NCBI RefSeq assembly: GCF_000333035.1
Contig: NZ_BANU01000015.1
Location: 1 to 64,000, forward strand
Direction of reading: 5' to 3'
Length of the DNA stretch: 64,000 nt
DNA from: Gordonia sihwensis NBRC 108236
GTDB lineage: Bacteria > Actinomycetota > Actinomycetes > Mycobacteriales > Mycobacteriaceae
The position numbers and the translations under genes are program-made. Under the pieces are notes generated by a model. It saw only the letters and a program-made list of their open reading frames with translations. It had not been told where the DNA came from and made no database searches. Each line of letters starts with the position of its first letter. Positions within the stretch are counted from its first letter, which is position 1. This document shows positions 8,801 through 16,737 of the stretch, one piece after another.

Positions 8801-11800
8801 AGCGGCGTCCTGGCACGCACTGCGCACACGATCCTCGATCAGCTGGGGCTGACCGATGTGGTCGACGCCTCGCAGGCCGAGACCGACCCCACCGCTGAGC
8901 TGGCCGACCTGGTCAGCAGCGAGCTCGGCTCCGACTGGCAGCGGACCGTCGCCCCGGCGTTCGACGCCGAGCGCGCGGTGCTGCTCGACGACCGCTGGGC
9001 CACCGCCCGCGAGGATCTCGCCCGCCTGTGGCTGGACTCCGAGGAGGACGTCCACGGACGTCATCACGAGCTGGCCGAGGCGATGACCGGTGCGGGCGAC
9101 CAGGTCGCCGAGCACGCCACCTGGTGGCAGGGCAAGGCCCTGGCCCTCGGATACAGCGAGCACGCCGATGTGTACGGTGCCATCGCCCACGCGGCCCAGC
9201 TGCCCGAGCCCGGCCGGTTCGCCGACGACATCGCCGTCGTCACCGGTGCGTCGAAGGGATCGATCGCCGCGGCCGTGGTCGGCGAGCTGCTCGCCGGCGG
9301 CGCGACGGTGGTCGCGACCACCTCGCGCCTCAACAGCGACCGGATGGACTTCTACAAGGAGCTCTACCGCACTCACGCACGGCACGACGCCGCGCTGTGG
9401 GTGGTGCCGGCCAACCTCGCGTCGTACGGCGATGTGGACGGACTGATCGAGTGGCTCGGCTCCGAACAGACCGAGAACCTCGGTGCCAGCACTGCCGTCG
9501 TCAAGCCGGTGATGCGCCCGACGCTGCTGTTCCCGTTCGCCGCGCCGCGGGTGGCGGGCGATCTCACCGACGCCGGTTCGCGCGCCGAACTGGAGATGAA
9601 GGTGCTGCTGTGGTCGGTGGAACGGCTGATCGCCGGTCTGTCGGCCATCGGAGCCGACCACGACATCGACGCCCGCCTGCACGTGGTGCTGCCGGGATCG
9701 CCGAACCGCGGCATGTTCGGCGGGGACGGCGCCTACGGCGAGGCCAAGGCCGCGCTCGACGCGCTCGTCACCCGGTGGGGCGCCGAGGAGTCCTGGAACA
9801 AGCGGACCACCCTCGCGCACGCCCTCATCGGCTGGGTGCGCGGCACCGGACTGATGGGCCACAACGACGGACTCGTCGAGGCCGTCGAAGCCGCGGGCGT
9901 CAAGACCTGGAGCACGCCCGAGATGGCCGCGGCCCTCGTCGAACTGTGCTCGGAGCAGGCGCGTGAGAGCGCGGTCGCCGAGCCGCTGATCGCCGATCTG
10001 ACGGCCGGGCTCGACCCGGAGAAGATCGATCTGCGGGCCCTGGCGGCTGCTGCCGCCGAGGCACAGACCGAGGACGGCCCTGAGGATAACGGCTCTGCGG
10101 AGAACGGCGCTGCGAGCACCGCGGGCGTCACGGTGGCGGCGCTTCCCGCGCCGGCCCGCGCCGACGTCCCGATCGAGCACGCGTGGCCCGAACTCGATTC
10201 GCGCCCCGAGGATCTGGTGGTCATCGTCGGCGCAGGCGAGGTCGGCCCCTACGGCTCGGCACGCACCCGATTCGAGATGGAGGTGGACGAGAAGCTCTCG
10301 GCCGCAGGCGTCCTCGAACTCGCGTGGACCACGGGTCTGGTGACGTGGGAGGAGACCCCGAAGGCCGGCTGGTACGACGTCGAGTCCGGTGAGCCGGTCG
10401 CCGAGTCGGAGATCGCCGAGCGCTATCACGACGCCGTCGTCGAACGGTGCGGCATCCGCCGCTACGCCGACGAGGGGGCGATGGTCGACAACACCTCGCC
10501 GCTGCTGGAGTCGGTGTTCCTCGACCAGGATCTGACCTTCACCGTCCCGAACGAGGCCGCGGCCCGCGAGTTCGTCTCGGCCGACCCCGAACGCACCCGG
10601 ATCGCACCCAACGCCGAGACCGGCGACTGGACAGTCACCCGCCTGGCGGGCACCGAGATCCGCGTCCCGCGCCGTGCGAGCCTGTCGCGCACCGTCGGCG
10701 GCCAGATCCCGACCGGTTTCGATCCGGTCCGCTGGGGCGTCTCTCCGGACATGGCCGAGTCGGTCGACCGCGTCGCCCTGTGGAACCTGGTCGCGACCGT
10801 CGACGCCTTCGTCACCGCCGGCTTCTCGCCGTCGGAGCTGATGCGCTGGGTGCACCCGGGTCTGGTCGCCAACACTCAGGGCACGGGCATGGGCGGCATG
10901 ACGTCGATGCGGTCGCTGTACGTCGACACCCTGCTCGGGGAGTCGAAGGCCAACGACATCCTGCAGGAGGCGTTGCCCAACGTGGTCGCCGCGCACGTCG
11001 TGCAGTCGTACATCGGCAGCTACGGCGCGATGATCCACCCGGTCGCCGCGTGCGCCACCGCCGCCGTCTCGGTGGAGGAGGGCGTCGACAAGATCCGCCT
11101 CGGGAAGGCACTCTTCTCGGTCGCCGGCGGATTCGACGACCTCGGCATCGAGGGCATCGTCGGATTCGGTGACATGTCGGCGACCGCCGACTCGGCCAAG
11201 ATGACCGCCAAGGGCATCGACGACCGACGGTTCTCCCGAGCCAATGACCGCAGGCGCGGCGGCTTCGTCGAGTCGGCCGGCGGCGGCACGGTGCTGCTGG
11301 CGCGCGGCGATGTGGCAGCTCAGCTGGGACTGCCGGTCCTCGGCGTGGTGGCCTGGGCGCAGAGCTTCGGCGACGGCGTCCACACCTCCATCCCGGCGCC
11401 GGGACTGGGGGCGCTCGGCGCGGCCCGCGGCGAGAAGGCCTCGCCGTTGGCGTCCGCGCTGTCAGCCCTGGGGGTGAGCCCGGACGACGTGGCCGTGGTG
11501 TCCAAGCACGACACCTCCACCCGTGCCAACGATCCGAACGAGTCCGAACTCCATGAGCGTCTGGCCGAGGCGATCGGCCGCAACACCGGCGCGCCGCTAT
11601 TCGTCGTCTCGCAGAAGTCGCTGACCGGTCACGCGAAGGGCGGTGCGGCCGCCTTCCAGCTGATCGGCCTGTGCCAGGTGCTCCGCGACGGCGTCATCCC
11701 GCCGAACCGCAGCCTGGACTGCGTCGACGAGAAGATGCGCGAGTACCCGCACCTGGTGTGGCCGCGCGAGACCCTGCGCATGGGCGGACGCTTCCCGCTC

Positions 11801-12115
11801 AAGGCCGGACTGCTGACCTCGCTGGGCTTCGGTCACGTCTCGGGCCTCATCGCGGTGGTGCATCCGGAGGCGTTCGTCGCCACTCTCGACGAGTCCGAGC
11901 GGGCGACGTACCGTGAGCAGAGCGCCCGGCGTCTGCGCGACGGCCGTCAGCGTCTGCTGCAGGCGATGTGCGGCGGCGATGCGATGTACCAGCGTCCCGC
12001 CGACCGCCGCCTCGGCGACGGTGACGAGCACGAGACCGAAGCCGGGCTCCTGCTCGATCCGGAGGTCCGCCTCGGTGACGAGGGCGCTTACGCCGTGGAC
12101 GGTCTCGCCCGGTGA
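2864..12115 (+). CDS. fas: Type I fatty acid synthase, single-chain multienzyme
   Basis: This 3083-residue cytosolic FAS-I makes acyl-CoAs de novo, supplying membrane lipids and mycolate precursors. Domains in order: acetyltransferase (VIGHSQG, Ser about 145); enoyl reductase from about 416 (GGRAGGHHS, CVGGGIGTP); MaoC-type dehydratase (GDRNPIHTD, about 1227); malonyl/palmitoyl transferase (GHSVGEYNALAA, about 1438); an Ala/Pro linker and acyl carrier domain (CDGVSSRRNQ, about 1806); ketoreductase (VVTGASKGS, about 2125); ketosynthase (active Cys about 2730 in AACATAA, histidines in VSKHDTST and LTGHAKGG). Length matches mycobacterial FAS-I (about 3070). GTG at 2864 is chosen for its GGAGAG site and family N-terminus. 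Its stop overlaps acpS as GTGA. Confidence 0.98.
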   Translation: MTLDQHRTGQHTDRIDSGSLLDRLAAGESYAICFGGQGGAWLPTLTELVNDADLGETIAGIADDAREVLEPVADELAAAGADRFEPLTWIRAHDEELPVPSETELADALVSLPGILLTQLAAVSNLGKQGLDTTVLPPSAVIGHSQGILATEAVAADGQLPAVAESDLLAIAQLIGAAATVVSRRTGLLGTHEAAPMISVAGVSPAQIDELLAEYVAGQPADATGLPTVAIVNSRRTVVLTGSPRHLAAFSALAELRAAAAADERKRKVTGGTPFSPVIEDLNVTVPFHHPDLAPAVELAVDWAQRCGLDTGLVRRHAAAVLVDPVNWVELVGDTVDSGARWVIDFGPADLASRLSAPNLRGQGVGVIAAATRGGQRNLFVPGSAPEVSRPWSVFAPRLVNLPDGRTVVDTAFTRLTGRSPMLLAGMTPTTVDPAIVAAAANAGHWAELAGGGQVTEEIFEGNLERLQELLEPGRQVQFNSLFLDPYLWKLQLGGNKLVQKARAKGAPFDGVIVTAGIPELDEAVDLVHEFTEAGLHYVAFKPGTVDQIRQVVRIALQVPHFPVIVQVEGGRAGGHHSWEDLDDLLLATYAELRDRPNIVLCVGGGIGTPERASEYLTGAWATAHGYPAMPLDGILVGTAAMATLEATTAPEVKQLLVETQGCDTWIGAGHAEAGMASGRSQLGADIHEIDNSASRTGRLLDEVAGDADAVAERRDEIIEALAATAKPYFGDVATMTYREWLDRYAELAVGSAQAPLEWADITWEQRFSDMLRRTEARMNELDSGEFVSAFAGDVPNPHEAIAELAELYPAIDSDILHPADVAFFLELCRTPGKPVNFVPVIDKDVRRWYRSDSLWQAHDARYSADQVCIIPGTVAVAGITRVDEPVGELLNRFEAQVTADLRAAGEQARVVAARRHRDIVPESGPLSVLIEAEDVLWAGRQVRNPIALLGDRDAWKLYDGEYAEHPSGAMVAFVPDAETADDEIRLDLVVPVSGSILRIPFTGDLRATDGGSPRITTAGAADAMTELLTVAAGGSLLDSVDGVVTSTVAWKADSVADHSGATASSLPGPLTPTTPVAPNGFAVPDTLVVACWPSVFSVIGAARTDAGHPVVEGLLDLVHLDHAVELTGEIPAVDTELTVTARLIGVSDTGVGRVVEVHVEVAAADDSPIAVLRERFAIRGRIGSAALPDPVRAGGAAAGEQPGTRKFLRSASLTAPARMNGFAVVSGDRNPIHTDALAARLAGLGDPIVHGMWLSAAAQQVLAAGDRENPVPAPRAIRGWTARYLGMVRLGDTVDIRIDRVGMDAGRETVELTAKVDGELVMAATALLDAPRTVYAFPGQGIQHKGMGLEARSRSAAAREVWDRADKHTREALGFSILAVVRDNPTTLVAKGTTYHHPDGVLFLTQFTQVAMATLGVAQIAELREAGAFVEGSITCGHSVGEYNALAACAGVLPLEAVLEVVFQRGSAMHHLVPRDEQGRSDYRMAAIRPSQFGLKDADVEEFVASVGREVDEYLEVVNLNLLGSQYAIAGTVRGLERLEAEIVRRVEEFGGKRAFILVPGIDVPFHSTVLRAGVPEFRGKLEELLPADIDPDILVGRYIPNLVPRLFNLSREFVTEIAGLVPSDPLDAVLAEWDSWAARPFELTRVILIELLAWQFASPVRWIETQDLLFTPAADGGLGIDRFVEVGVKNAPTLSGLARNTLKLPDYAAAAAEVLNAESDAAVLRAEDSAPEPVEDDVVQEAPAETAAAAAPAPSAPAPAPAAAAGPRPDDIAFGPADAVRAVIALWTKMTPAQIGPADTIESLCDGVSSRRNQLLLDIGTELGLGAIDGAAEADMGALASTVSTLARGYKPLGDVLTDAVGDQIRKIAGPIGKRASYITDRVTNAWQLGEGWGRHTLVAVALGSREGVSVRGGDLGDLLDGAVGSAADFDALIDRAVRSVGQARGIAVELPAAASASGGTVDAAALGEFTEQITGPSGVLARTAHTILDQLGLTDVVDASQAETDPTAELADLVSSELGSDWQRTVAPAFDAERAVLLDDRWATAREDLARLWLDSEEDVHGRHHELAEAMTGAGDQVAEHATWWQGKALALGYSEHADVYGAIAHAAQLPEPGRFADDIAVVTGASKGSIAAAVVGELLAGGATVVATTSRLNSDRMDFYKELYRTHARHDAALWVVPANLASYGDVDGLIEWLGSEQTENLGASTAVVKPVMRPTLLFPFAAPRVAGDLTDAGSRAELEMKVLLWSVERLIAGLSAIGADHDIDARLHVVLPGSPNRGMFGGDGAYGEAKAALDALVTRWGAEESWNKRTTLAHALIGWVRGTGLMGHNDGLVEAVEAAGVKTWSTPEMAAALVELCSEQARESAVAEPLIADLTAGLDPEKIDLRALAAAAAEAQTEDGPEDNGSAENGAASTAGVTVAALPAPARADVPIEHAWPELDSRPEDLVVIVGAGEVGPYGSARTRFEMEVDEKLSAAGVLELAWTTGLVTWEETPKAGWYDVESGEPVAESEIAERYHDAVVERCGIRRYADEGAMVDNTSPLLESVFLDQDLTFTVPNEAAAREFVSADPERTRIAPNAETGDWTVTRLAGTEIRVPRRASLSRTVGGQIPTGFDPVRWGVSPDMAESVDRVALWNLVATVDAFVTAGFSPSELMRWVHPGLVANTQGTGMGGMTSMRSLYVDTLLGESKANDILQEALPNVVAAHVVQSYIGSYGAMIHPVAACATAAVSVEEGVDKIRLGKALFSVAGGFDDLGIEGIVGFGDMSATADSAKMTAKGIDDRRFSRANDRRRGGFVESAGGGTVLLARGDVAAQLGLPVLGVVAWAQSFGDGVHTSIPAPGLGALGAARGEKASPLASALSALGVSPDDVAVVSKHDTSTRANDPNESELHERLAEAIGRNTGAPLFVVSQKSLTGHAKGGAAAFQLIGLCQVLRDGVIPPNRSLDCVDEKMREYPHLVWPRETLRMGGRFPLKAGLLTSLGFGHVSGLIAVVHPEAFVATLDESERATYREQSARRLRDGRQRLLQAMCGGDAMYQRPADRRLGDGDEHETEAGLLLDPEVRLGDEGAYAVDGLAR

Positions 12116-12513
12116 GCATCGTCGGGGTCGGCATCGACATGGTGTCGGTGCCGGAGTTCGCCGAGCAACTCCGCACTCCGGGCTCCTCGTTCGGCGCTCA
12201 CTTCAGCGTGGGGGAGCGGCGTGATGCGGCCGAGCGCACCGGCGACGAGGCGCGTCACCTCGCGGCCCGCTGGGCTGCGAGGGAGGCGGTCGTGAAGGCG
12301 TGGTCGTCGAGCCGGTTCGGCTTGGCGCCGCTCCTTCCGGAGTCCGCGGTCAACGACGTCGAGGTGCAGTCGGACGCTCACGGACGCCCGCGGATCCGGC
12401 TGCACGGCGACATCGCCCAGGCACTCGCGGGACTGTCGATCCACGTATCGCTCACCCACGACGGCGACATGGCCGCCGCCGTGGCGATCCTCGAGGATCG
12501 AAGCGAGAGCTAG
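12112..12513 (+). CDS. acpS: Holo-[acyl-carrier-protein] synthase
   Basis: AcpS transfers 4'-phosphopantetheine from CoA to a serine of the carrier domain, here most directly that of the FAS-I encoded immediately upstream. The 133-residue protein has the canonical GVGIDMVSVPEF start (metal-binding Asp) and HLAARWAAREAVVKAW with the catalytic Glu/Lys, ending in the SLTHDGDMAAAVAIL beta-strand. GTG start and fas stop share four bases, so the two are translated from one message, the arrangement known in mycobacteria. At the other end its TAG overlaps the converging TetR gene by four bases (CTAG). Confidence 0.96.
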   Translation: MSIVGVGIDMVSVPEFAEQLRTPGSSFGAHFSVGERRDAAERTGDEARHLAARWAAREAVVKAWSSSRFGLAPLLPESAVNDVEVQSDAHGRPRIRLHGDIAQALAGLSIHVSLTHDGDMAAAVAILEDRSES

Positions 12514-13160
12514 CTCCGGCCGGAGACCTCTTCGAGCATGAGATAGCCGCCGAGCATCCGCTTGAGTTCGTACACGGTCATCTCATGATCGTGACCGTCC
12601 TGGACCGAGAAGCTCAGCAGCGAGTACGCGGTGTGGACCAGCACCTGGGCCATCATCGCCCGACGGTCGCGCTGATCCGGCGTCAACGGCGCCAGGATCC
12701 GCGCGACCTGGTCGGCGAGGATCCCTTCGTTGATCGAGGCCGTCGCGCGCGTCGCGGGGGTCGACTGCACGGCCAGCCACACCGCGCGGCGCGAGGGATC
12801 GGTGCGCCACAGTTCGGCGAGGTGGTCGAGGAACTTCTCCAGCAGCTCCGGCCACTTGAGTGACGGGATCTCCGAGGCGAACGAGGTGAGTTCGTCGCGC
12901 ACCGCGCTCGAATCGTTGCGGTCCAGTTCGCAGACCACCACGTACTTGTTCGCGAAATACTGGTAGATGGTGCCGATCGGCAGTTCGGCGCGTGCGGCGA
13001 TCTGCTCGCATGTCAGCGATTCGAAGCCGACGTCGATGAGCACCTCGCGGGCCGCGGTGAGGATCGACTCGAAGGTGCGCCTGCTCCGTTCCTGGGTGGG
13101 CCGCTTGCGGGGGACGAGCGGTTCCGGGGAACTGATGTCGGACGTCGAATGCTCGGACAT
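12510..13160 (-). CDS. TetR-family transcriptional regulator
   Basis: This 216-residue regulator has an N-terminal helix-turn-helix around residues 24-67 (RSRRTFESILTAAREV, then LTCEQIAARAELPIGTIYQYF) and a variable ligand-binding C-terminal domain. ATG at 13160 is preferred because the preceding residues in frame are low-complexity and lie between genes; its ribosome binding site is weak. It starts 19 bp after bcp on the same strand, so bcp and this gene may be one transcript, and its stop overlaps that of acpS tail to tail. It could sense acyl-CoA or peroxide stress, or act on the palindrome upstream of fas; none of this is shown by sequence alone. Confidence 0.88.
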   Translation of the reverse strand: MSEHSTSDISSPEPLVPRKRPTQERSRRTFESILTAAREVLIDVGFESLTCEQIAARAELPIGTIYQYFANKYVVVCELDRNDSSAVRDELTSFASEIPSLKWPELLEKFLDHLAELWRTDPSRRAVWLAVQSTPATRATASINEGILADQVARILAPLTPDQRDRRAMMAQVLVHTAYSLLSFSVQDGHDHEMTVYELKRMLGGYLMLEEVSGRS

Positions 13161-13179
13161 GAAGTGATGCCGGGGTCGA

Positions 13180-13653
13180 TCAGATCGACAGGTCGCGGCG
13201 CAGCTTCGCGACATGGCCGGTCGCGCGCACGTTGTACTGCGCGGCACCGATGGTTCCGTCCTCGTTCACCAGGAAGGTGGAGCGGATGACGCCGTTGACG
13301 ATCTTCCCGTACAGCTTCTTCTCACCGAAGGCGCCCCACGCGGCGAGGACCTCCTTCTCCGGGTCCGACAGCAGCGGGAACGTGAGCTGATCCCGCTCGA
13401 CGAACTTGGCCAGCTTCTCCGGCTTGTCGGGCGAGACACCGATGACGTCGATGCCCTCGTCGTTCAGTTCGGCCAGGTTGTCGCGGAAGTCGCAGGCCTG
13501 TTTGGTGCATCCGGGCGTCATCGCGGCCGGGTAGAAGTACACGATCACCTTGCGGCCGGCGTAGTCCGAGAGCGAGACCGGCTTGCCCGTCGAGTCGGGA
13601 AGAGTGAACGCAGGGGCCTTGTCTCCGACCGAAAGTCGTCCATTGGCAGACAT
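13180..13653 (-). CDS. bcp: Thioredoxin-dependent peroxiredoxin (BCP type)
   Basis: This 157-residue cytosolic peroxidase reduces hydrogen peroxide and organic hydroperoxides using thioredoxin. The active site PGCTKQACDFRD shows the peroxidatic cysteine and a second cysteine five residues on, the resolving-Cys arrangement of alpha-type BCP/PrxQ proteins. The fold elements GDKAPAFTLPDSTG and VIGVSPDKPEKLAKF are intact. It is leftward, with the TetR gene 19 bp downstream, and divergent from the DUF3618 gene. A bcp gene also lies near fas-acpS in M. tuberculosis (Rv2521). Confidence 0.95.
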   Translation of the reverse strand: MSANGRLSVGDKAPAFTLPDSTGKPVSLSDYAGRKVIVYFYPAAMTPGCTKQACDFRDNLAELNDEGIDVIGVSPDKPEKLAKFVERDQLTFPLLSDPEKEVLAAWGAFGEKKLYGKIVNGVIRSTFLVNEDGTIGAAQYNVRATGHVAKLRRDLSI

Positions 13654-13765
13654 ACGGCCAGGCTATCGGATTCGGATCGACGTCTGACTCTGTAGGCTCA
13701 GAACCGTTGTGTACTCGCGCAGCGTACAGCCGTCTATACGTCCCGACAGATCACGGAGGATCGCA

Positions 13766-13987
13766 GTGGCCGACGAAACCGCACGCATCGAGCAGGAGAT
13801 CACGAAGGCCCGCGAGGAACTCGCCGGCACGCTCGACCAGCTCGTGGAGCGAGCTAATCCGCAGCGGCTGGCCGACGACGCCAAGACCAAGGCCGTCGCC
13901 ATCGTGAGCCGTCCGCCGGTCAAGTACGGACTCATCGCCGTCGGAGCGCTCGTCGCGGTCGTGGTGGTGCGCAAGATCCTCCGCTGA
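13766..13987 (+). CDS. DUF3618 small membrane protein
   Basis: A 73-residue protein starting at GTG 13766 behind GGAGG (13755-13759). The first ~45 residues are a charged amphipathic helix (IEQEITKAREELAGTLDQLVERANPQ), and a single hydrophobic segment near residues 50-66 is followed by a basic end. This is the DUF3618 pattern: a cytoplasmic helix tethered to the membrane. M. tuberculosis Rv2520c, beside bcp, appears to be the syntenic counterpart. Function unknown. The longer reading frame upstream of the GTG lacks a ribosome binding site. Confidence 0.85.
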   Translation: MADETARIEQEITKAREELAGTLDQLVERANPQRLADDAKTKAVAIVSRPPVKYGLIAVGALVAVVVVRKILR

Positions 13988-14126
13988 GCCGCGCGTGCTG
14001 CAACCGCGGAAGATGACGCGAAACTGCATCTGACCAGCCGATTTTTAATCTCGGCAACCATGGTGTTAATGTTTTCTCCGCAAGGCCGCAGCGGCGCAGA
14101 CCGCCACGGCGATGCAGCAAGGCCAA

Positions 14127-14199
<73 letters not shown>

Positions 14200-14206
14200 C
14201 AGTAGA

Positions 14207-14241
14207 AGCCCTCGTCTGAACCACTCGGTTCGACGGGGGCT
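14207..14241 (+). terminator. Terminator after tRNA-Lys
   Basis: AGCCCTCGTC pairs with GACGGGGGCT (one G-T pair), and an inner GAACC/GGTTC stem closes on a four-base loop. A pyrimidine-rich CTTCTCGTTCCC follows. The hairpin ends the tRNA transcript and precedes the stop of the opposing LysR gene by 29 bp. Confidence 0.75.
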
Positions 14242-14270
14242 CTTCTCGTTCCCAGGGCCTGCTCCCCCGG

Positions 14271-15137
14271 TCAGCCGCGCCGATACCCTCCCGAGAGTTC
14301 GGTGAGCAGATCGGCGACCAGTGGATTCGGGGCGGCGTCGGTGCGCAGTGCCGCCGAGACCGTCAGCGTGAACGCCGGATTGTGCCTGCAGATGATGCCG
14401 GGCTGTTTGAGATCCTCGTACAGCAGAGTCCACGACTCCGGCCGGTTGATGAGATCGAAGGTCACCGGGTGTCCGTCGCGGATCTCGGGACCGAGCAGGG
14501 CGGCGACTCCGGCCTTGGCGAAGACTCGCTCGACGAGACGGTGCAGGAGAACCTGCTTCTCGATCGGCGGTAGCAGCAGGGGGTACTCGGCGAGTTCTTC
14601 GGGCCGGGGCGGCCTCCCGAGCTTGGCGAGACGGTGACGCGGACTGAATGCGACGACGGGTTGCTCGATCCACAGCGGATCGAGGTAGAGACCCTCGTGG
14701 TCGAGGCTGCCGCGGATCAGTGCGATGTCGGCGTCGCCGGCGGCGACGGCCTCGATCCGTTGGGCGAAGGGTTTGATGAGGAAGTCGATCTCGGCGTCCG
14801 GATGGCGGTCGCGGATCGCCGACACGGCCGCCAGCGCCGAACCGGCGAACGACATGTTCGCCGCGATCCGGATCCGGTTGGGCTGTGGGCTCACGGCGGC
14901 GATCGCGGCATCGCGCAAGCCCAGCAGTTCCCGCGCGCGTGGCAGCAGGGTCTCGCCGGCCTCGGTCAGTCGGACCCGGCGGGTGGAGCGGTCGAAGAGC
15001 TCGGTTCCGAGCTCGCGCTCGAGCGCGGCGATCTGGTGACTGATCGCCGACTGCGAGACGAAACACCGTTCGGCGGCCTTGGAGAAGCCGCCGGTGTCGG
15101 CGACCGCGGTCAGGTACTCGAGCTGCCGGAACTCCAT
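14271..15137 (-). CDS. LysR-family transcriptional regulator
   Basis: A 288-residue LysR-type regulator. ATG 15137 is chosen because LTTR proteins begin at the MEFRQLEYL helix; GTGAGGGA precedes it. The winged helix-turn-helix is in residues 1-60 (FSKAAERCFVSQSAISHQIA), followed by the linker helix and a periplasmic-binding-protein-like effector domain. It is divergent from the type II NADH dehydrogenase gene, the usual LTTR arrangement in which the regulator controls its divergent neighbour, and a short perfect palindrome (15220-15233) lies between them. The effector is unknown. Confidence 0.93.
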   Translation of the reverse strand: MEFRQLEYLTAVADTGGFSKAAERCFVSQSAISHQIAALERELGTELFDRSTRRVRLTEAGETLLPRARELLGLRDAAIAAVSPQPNRIRIAANMSFAGSALAAVSAIRDRHPDAEIDFLIKPFAQRIEAVAAGDADIALIRGSLDHEGLYLDPLWIEQPVVAFSPRHRLAKLGRPPRPEELAEYPLLLPPIEKQVLLHRLVERVFAKAGVAALLGPEIRDGHPVTFDLINRPESWTLLYEDLKQPGIICRHNPAFTLTVSAALRTDAAPNPLVADLLTELSGGYRRG

Positions 15138-15219
15138 TCCCTCACTGTATGAGTAGAACAGATAAATGTCATCGGTAAACGAGTGGTCAATCGGGTTGAG
15201 TGGCAACGCAGCTATCCGG

Positions 15220-15233
15220 CACTGTGATCAGTG
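15220..15233. promoter_or_regulatory. Short palindrome between LysR and NADH dehydrogenase genes
   Basis: CACTG and CAGTG flank TGAT, 37 bp before the chosen dehydrogenase start and inside the divergent intergenic region. LysR sites are usually T-N11-A dyads; this one is shorter, so it is only a candidate. Confidence 0.3.
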
Positions 15234-15270
15234 AAAGCACTTGGCGGACAACGCACAGGAGATGAGGCAC

Positions 15271-16566
15271 ATGCGCAGCACCGAGGTCGTGATCATCGGC
15301 TCGGGATTCGGCGGATTGGCGGCAGCCAAGCAGCTGGCGAAGTCGAAGGTCGAGACGGTGCTGATCTCCGCGACGCCGGAGCATCTGTTCCAGCCGCTGC
15401 TGTACCAGGTCGCCACCGGCGTCCTCCCGGCGCAGGAGATCGCGCCGTCGATCGCCGATGTTCTCGCGGACAAGAAGTCGATCGACGTCGTGGAAGGCTA
15501 CGTCACCGCGCTCGACGCCGAGCGCAAGGTGATCACCTACAGCACCGACGACGGCAGCGAGCAGATCGCCTACGAGTTCCTGATCGTCGCCGCCGGCGCG
15601 AGCCAGGGATACTTCGGCCACGACGAGTGGGCTGAGAGCACCTTCTCGCTCAAGACGCGCGACGACGCGATCGATCTGCGGGCGCACCTGCTGGACTGCT
15701 TCGAGGCTCCGCTCGCCGACGAGACCGCGCACACCTTCGTCGTCGTCGGCGCCGGCGCCACGGGTGTCGAGATCGCGGGCCAGATCCAAGAGCTGGGCCT
15801 GCGCTATTTCACCGACGCGCCGGCCACCGTCCACCTCGTGGAGGGGGCGGGCGACGTCCTTCCCGTGTACGGGGGCAAGTTGTCGGACTTCGCGCGCAAG
15901 ACGCTGGAGAAGTCGGGAATCGACGTGATGACCGAGACCGTCGTGACCGATATCGACGGCGACGCGGTGACCGTCCGGGCCGCCGACGGAACCGAGCGGG
16001 TTCTGCGAGCGCGGACGGTGGTGTGGTCGGCTGGAGTGAAGGCCACGCCACTCGCGCAGGTGGTGGCCGAGGCGACCGGATGCGAGACCGACCGCGCCGG
16101 ACGACTGCTCATCAACCCCGACCTCACGGTCGGCGGCCGCGCCGACGTCTTCGCGATCGGCGACATGACGAGCCTCGACAGGCTGCCCGGCCAGAGTCCG
16201 GTCGCGATGCAGCAGGGCCGTCACGCCGCCGACATGATCCGCGGTGACACGGTCCGCGGCACCCGGTTCCGTTACCTCGACAAGGGCAGCATGGCGGTGA
16301 TCAACCGCCATAACGCCGTCGTCGACGCGCCGTTCGGCATCAAGCTCACCGGCTTCCTCGGCTGGCTCACGTGGCTCGGGGTGCACCTGTTCTACCTAGT
16401 GGGATTCCGGAACAGGGTCGGCGCCGTGCTGTCCTGGTTCCGCTCCTTCGCGGGCTCGGCTCGGCCGGGATTCGCGCAGGTGGACCGCTCGGCCGGGCGC
16501 GTCGCCGACGCCGGCGGCGCCGACGGGACCGGCGACCGCCGCCCGCTCGCGGAGTCGGCGGCCTGA
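15271..16566 (+). CDS. Type II NADH dehydrogenase (NDH-2), FAD-dependent
   Basis: This 431-residue monotopic membrane flavoprotein should oxidise NADH and reduce menaquinone without pumping protons, a bypass of the nuo complex encoded later in the window. It shows the FAD dinucleotide fold IIGSGFGGLAAAKQL (residues 8-22), the NADH fold VVVGAGATGVEIAG, the second FAD contact DVFAIGDM, and LTGFLGWLTWLGVHLFYLVG near the C-terminus, the amphipathic membrane segment of NDH-2. Start 15271 has AGGAG nine bases upstream; ATG 15262 and TTG 15241 are possible alternatives. It is divergent from a LysR gene. Confidence 0.9.
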   Translation: MRSTEVVIIGSGFGGLAAAKQLAKSKVETVLISATPEHLFQPLLYQVATGVLPAQEIAPSIADVLADKKSIDVVEGYVTALDAERKVITYSTDDGSEQIAYEFLIVAAGASQGYFGHDEWAESTFSLKTRDDAIDLRAHLLDCFEAPLADETAHTFVVVGAGATGVEIAGQIQELGLRYFTDAPATVHLVEGAGDVLPVYGGKLSDFARKTLEKSGIDVMTETVVTDIDGDAVTVRAADGTERVLRARTVVWSAGVKATPLAQVVAEATGCETDRAGRLLINPDLTVGGRADVFAIGDMTSLDRLPGQSPVAMQQGRHAADMIRGDTVRGTRFRYLDKGSMAVINRHNAVVDAPFGIKLTGFLGWLTWLGVHLFYLVGFRNRVGAVLSWFRSFAGSARPGFAQVDRSAGRVADAGGADGTGDRRPLAESAA

Positions 16567-16624
16567 GCCGTCCGGGACGACCGCTCGACGCCGGGAACGT
16601 GCGCAGGTCGTTCGCGTGAATGAT

Positions 16625-16640
16625 GTGTGGCGCTCCACAC
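16625..16640. promoter_or_regulatory. Perfect palindrome upstream of the transpeptidase gene
   Basis: GTGTGG and CCACAC flank CGCT, about 35 bp before the -10 box at 16674. It could be an operator for the L,D-transpeptidase gene or a small hairpin ending the NADH dehydrogenase transcript. No T tract follows, which favours an operator slightly. Confidence 0.35.
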
Positions 16641-16673
16641 GCGTCCGAGGTGCAGGCGGTCTGGCGCCTCTCG

Positions 16674-16713
16674 TACAATGGGCAGCCGGAACAGGCTCCG
16701 TCTCTGCGGAGCC
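16674..16713 (+). promoter_or_regulatory. -10 box and 5'-leader hairpin of the transpeptidase gene
   Basis: TACAAT (16674-16679) is a good -10 element; no convincing -35 is seen. The leader contains a 7-bp hairpin (GGCTCCG with CGGAGCC, 16694-16713), followed by GGGAGC and the ATG at 16738. Confidence 0.4.
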
Positions 16714-16737
16714 CGCTGAATTCTTCTTGGGAGCACA

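Noticed and set aside
2789-11383. A 2864-residue open frame on the strand opposite fas
   Set aside because: High-G+C codon bias on fas leaves the antisense frame open. Its translation is Arg/His/Gly/Asp-rich and has no recognisable domain.
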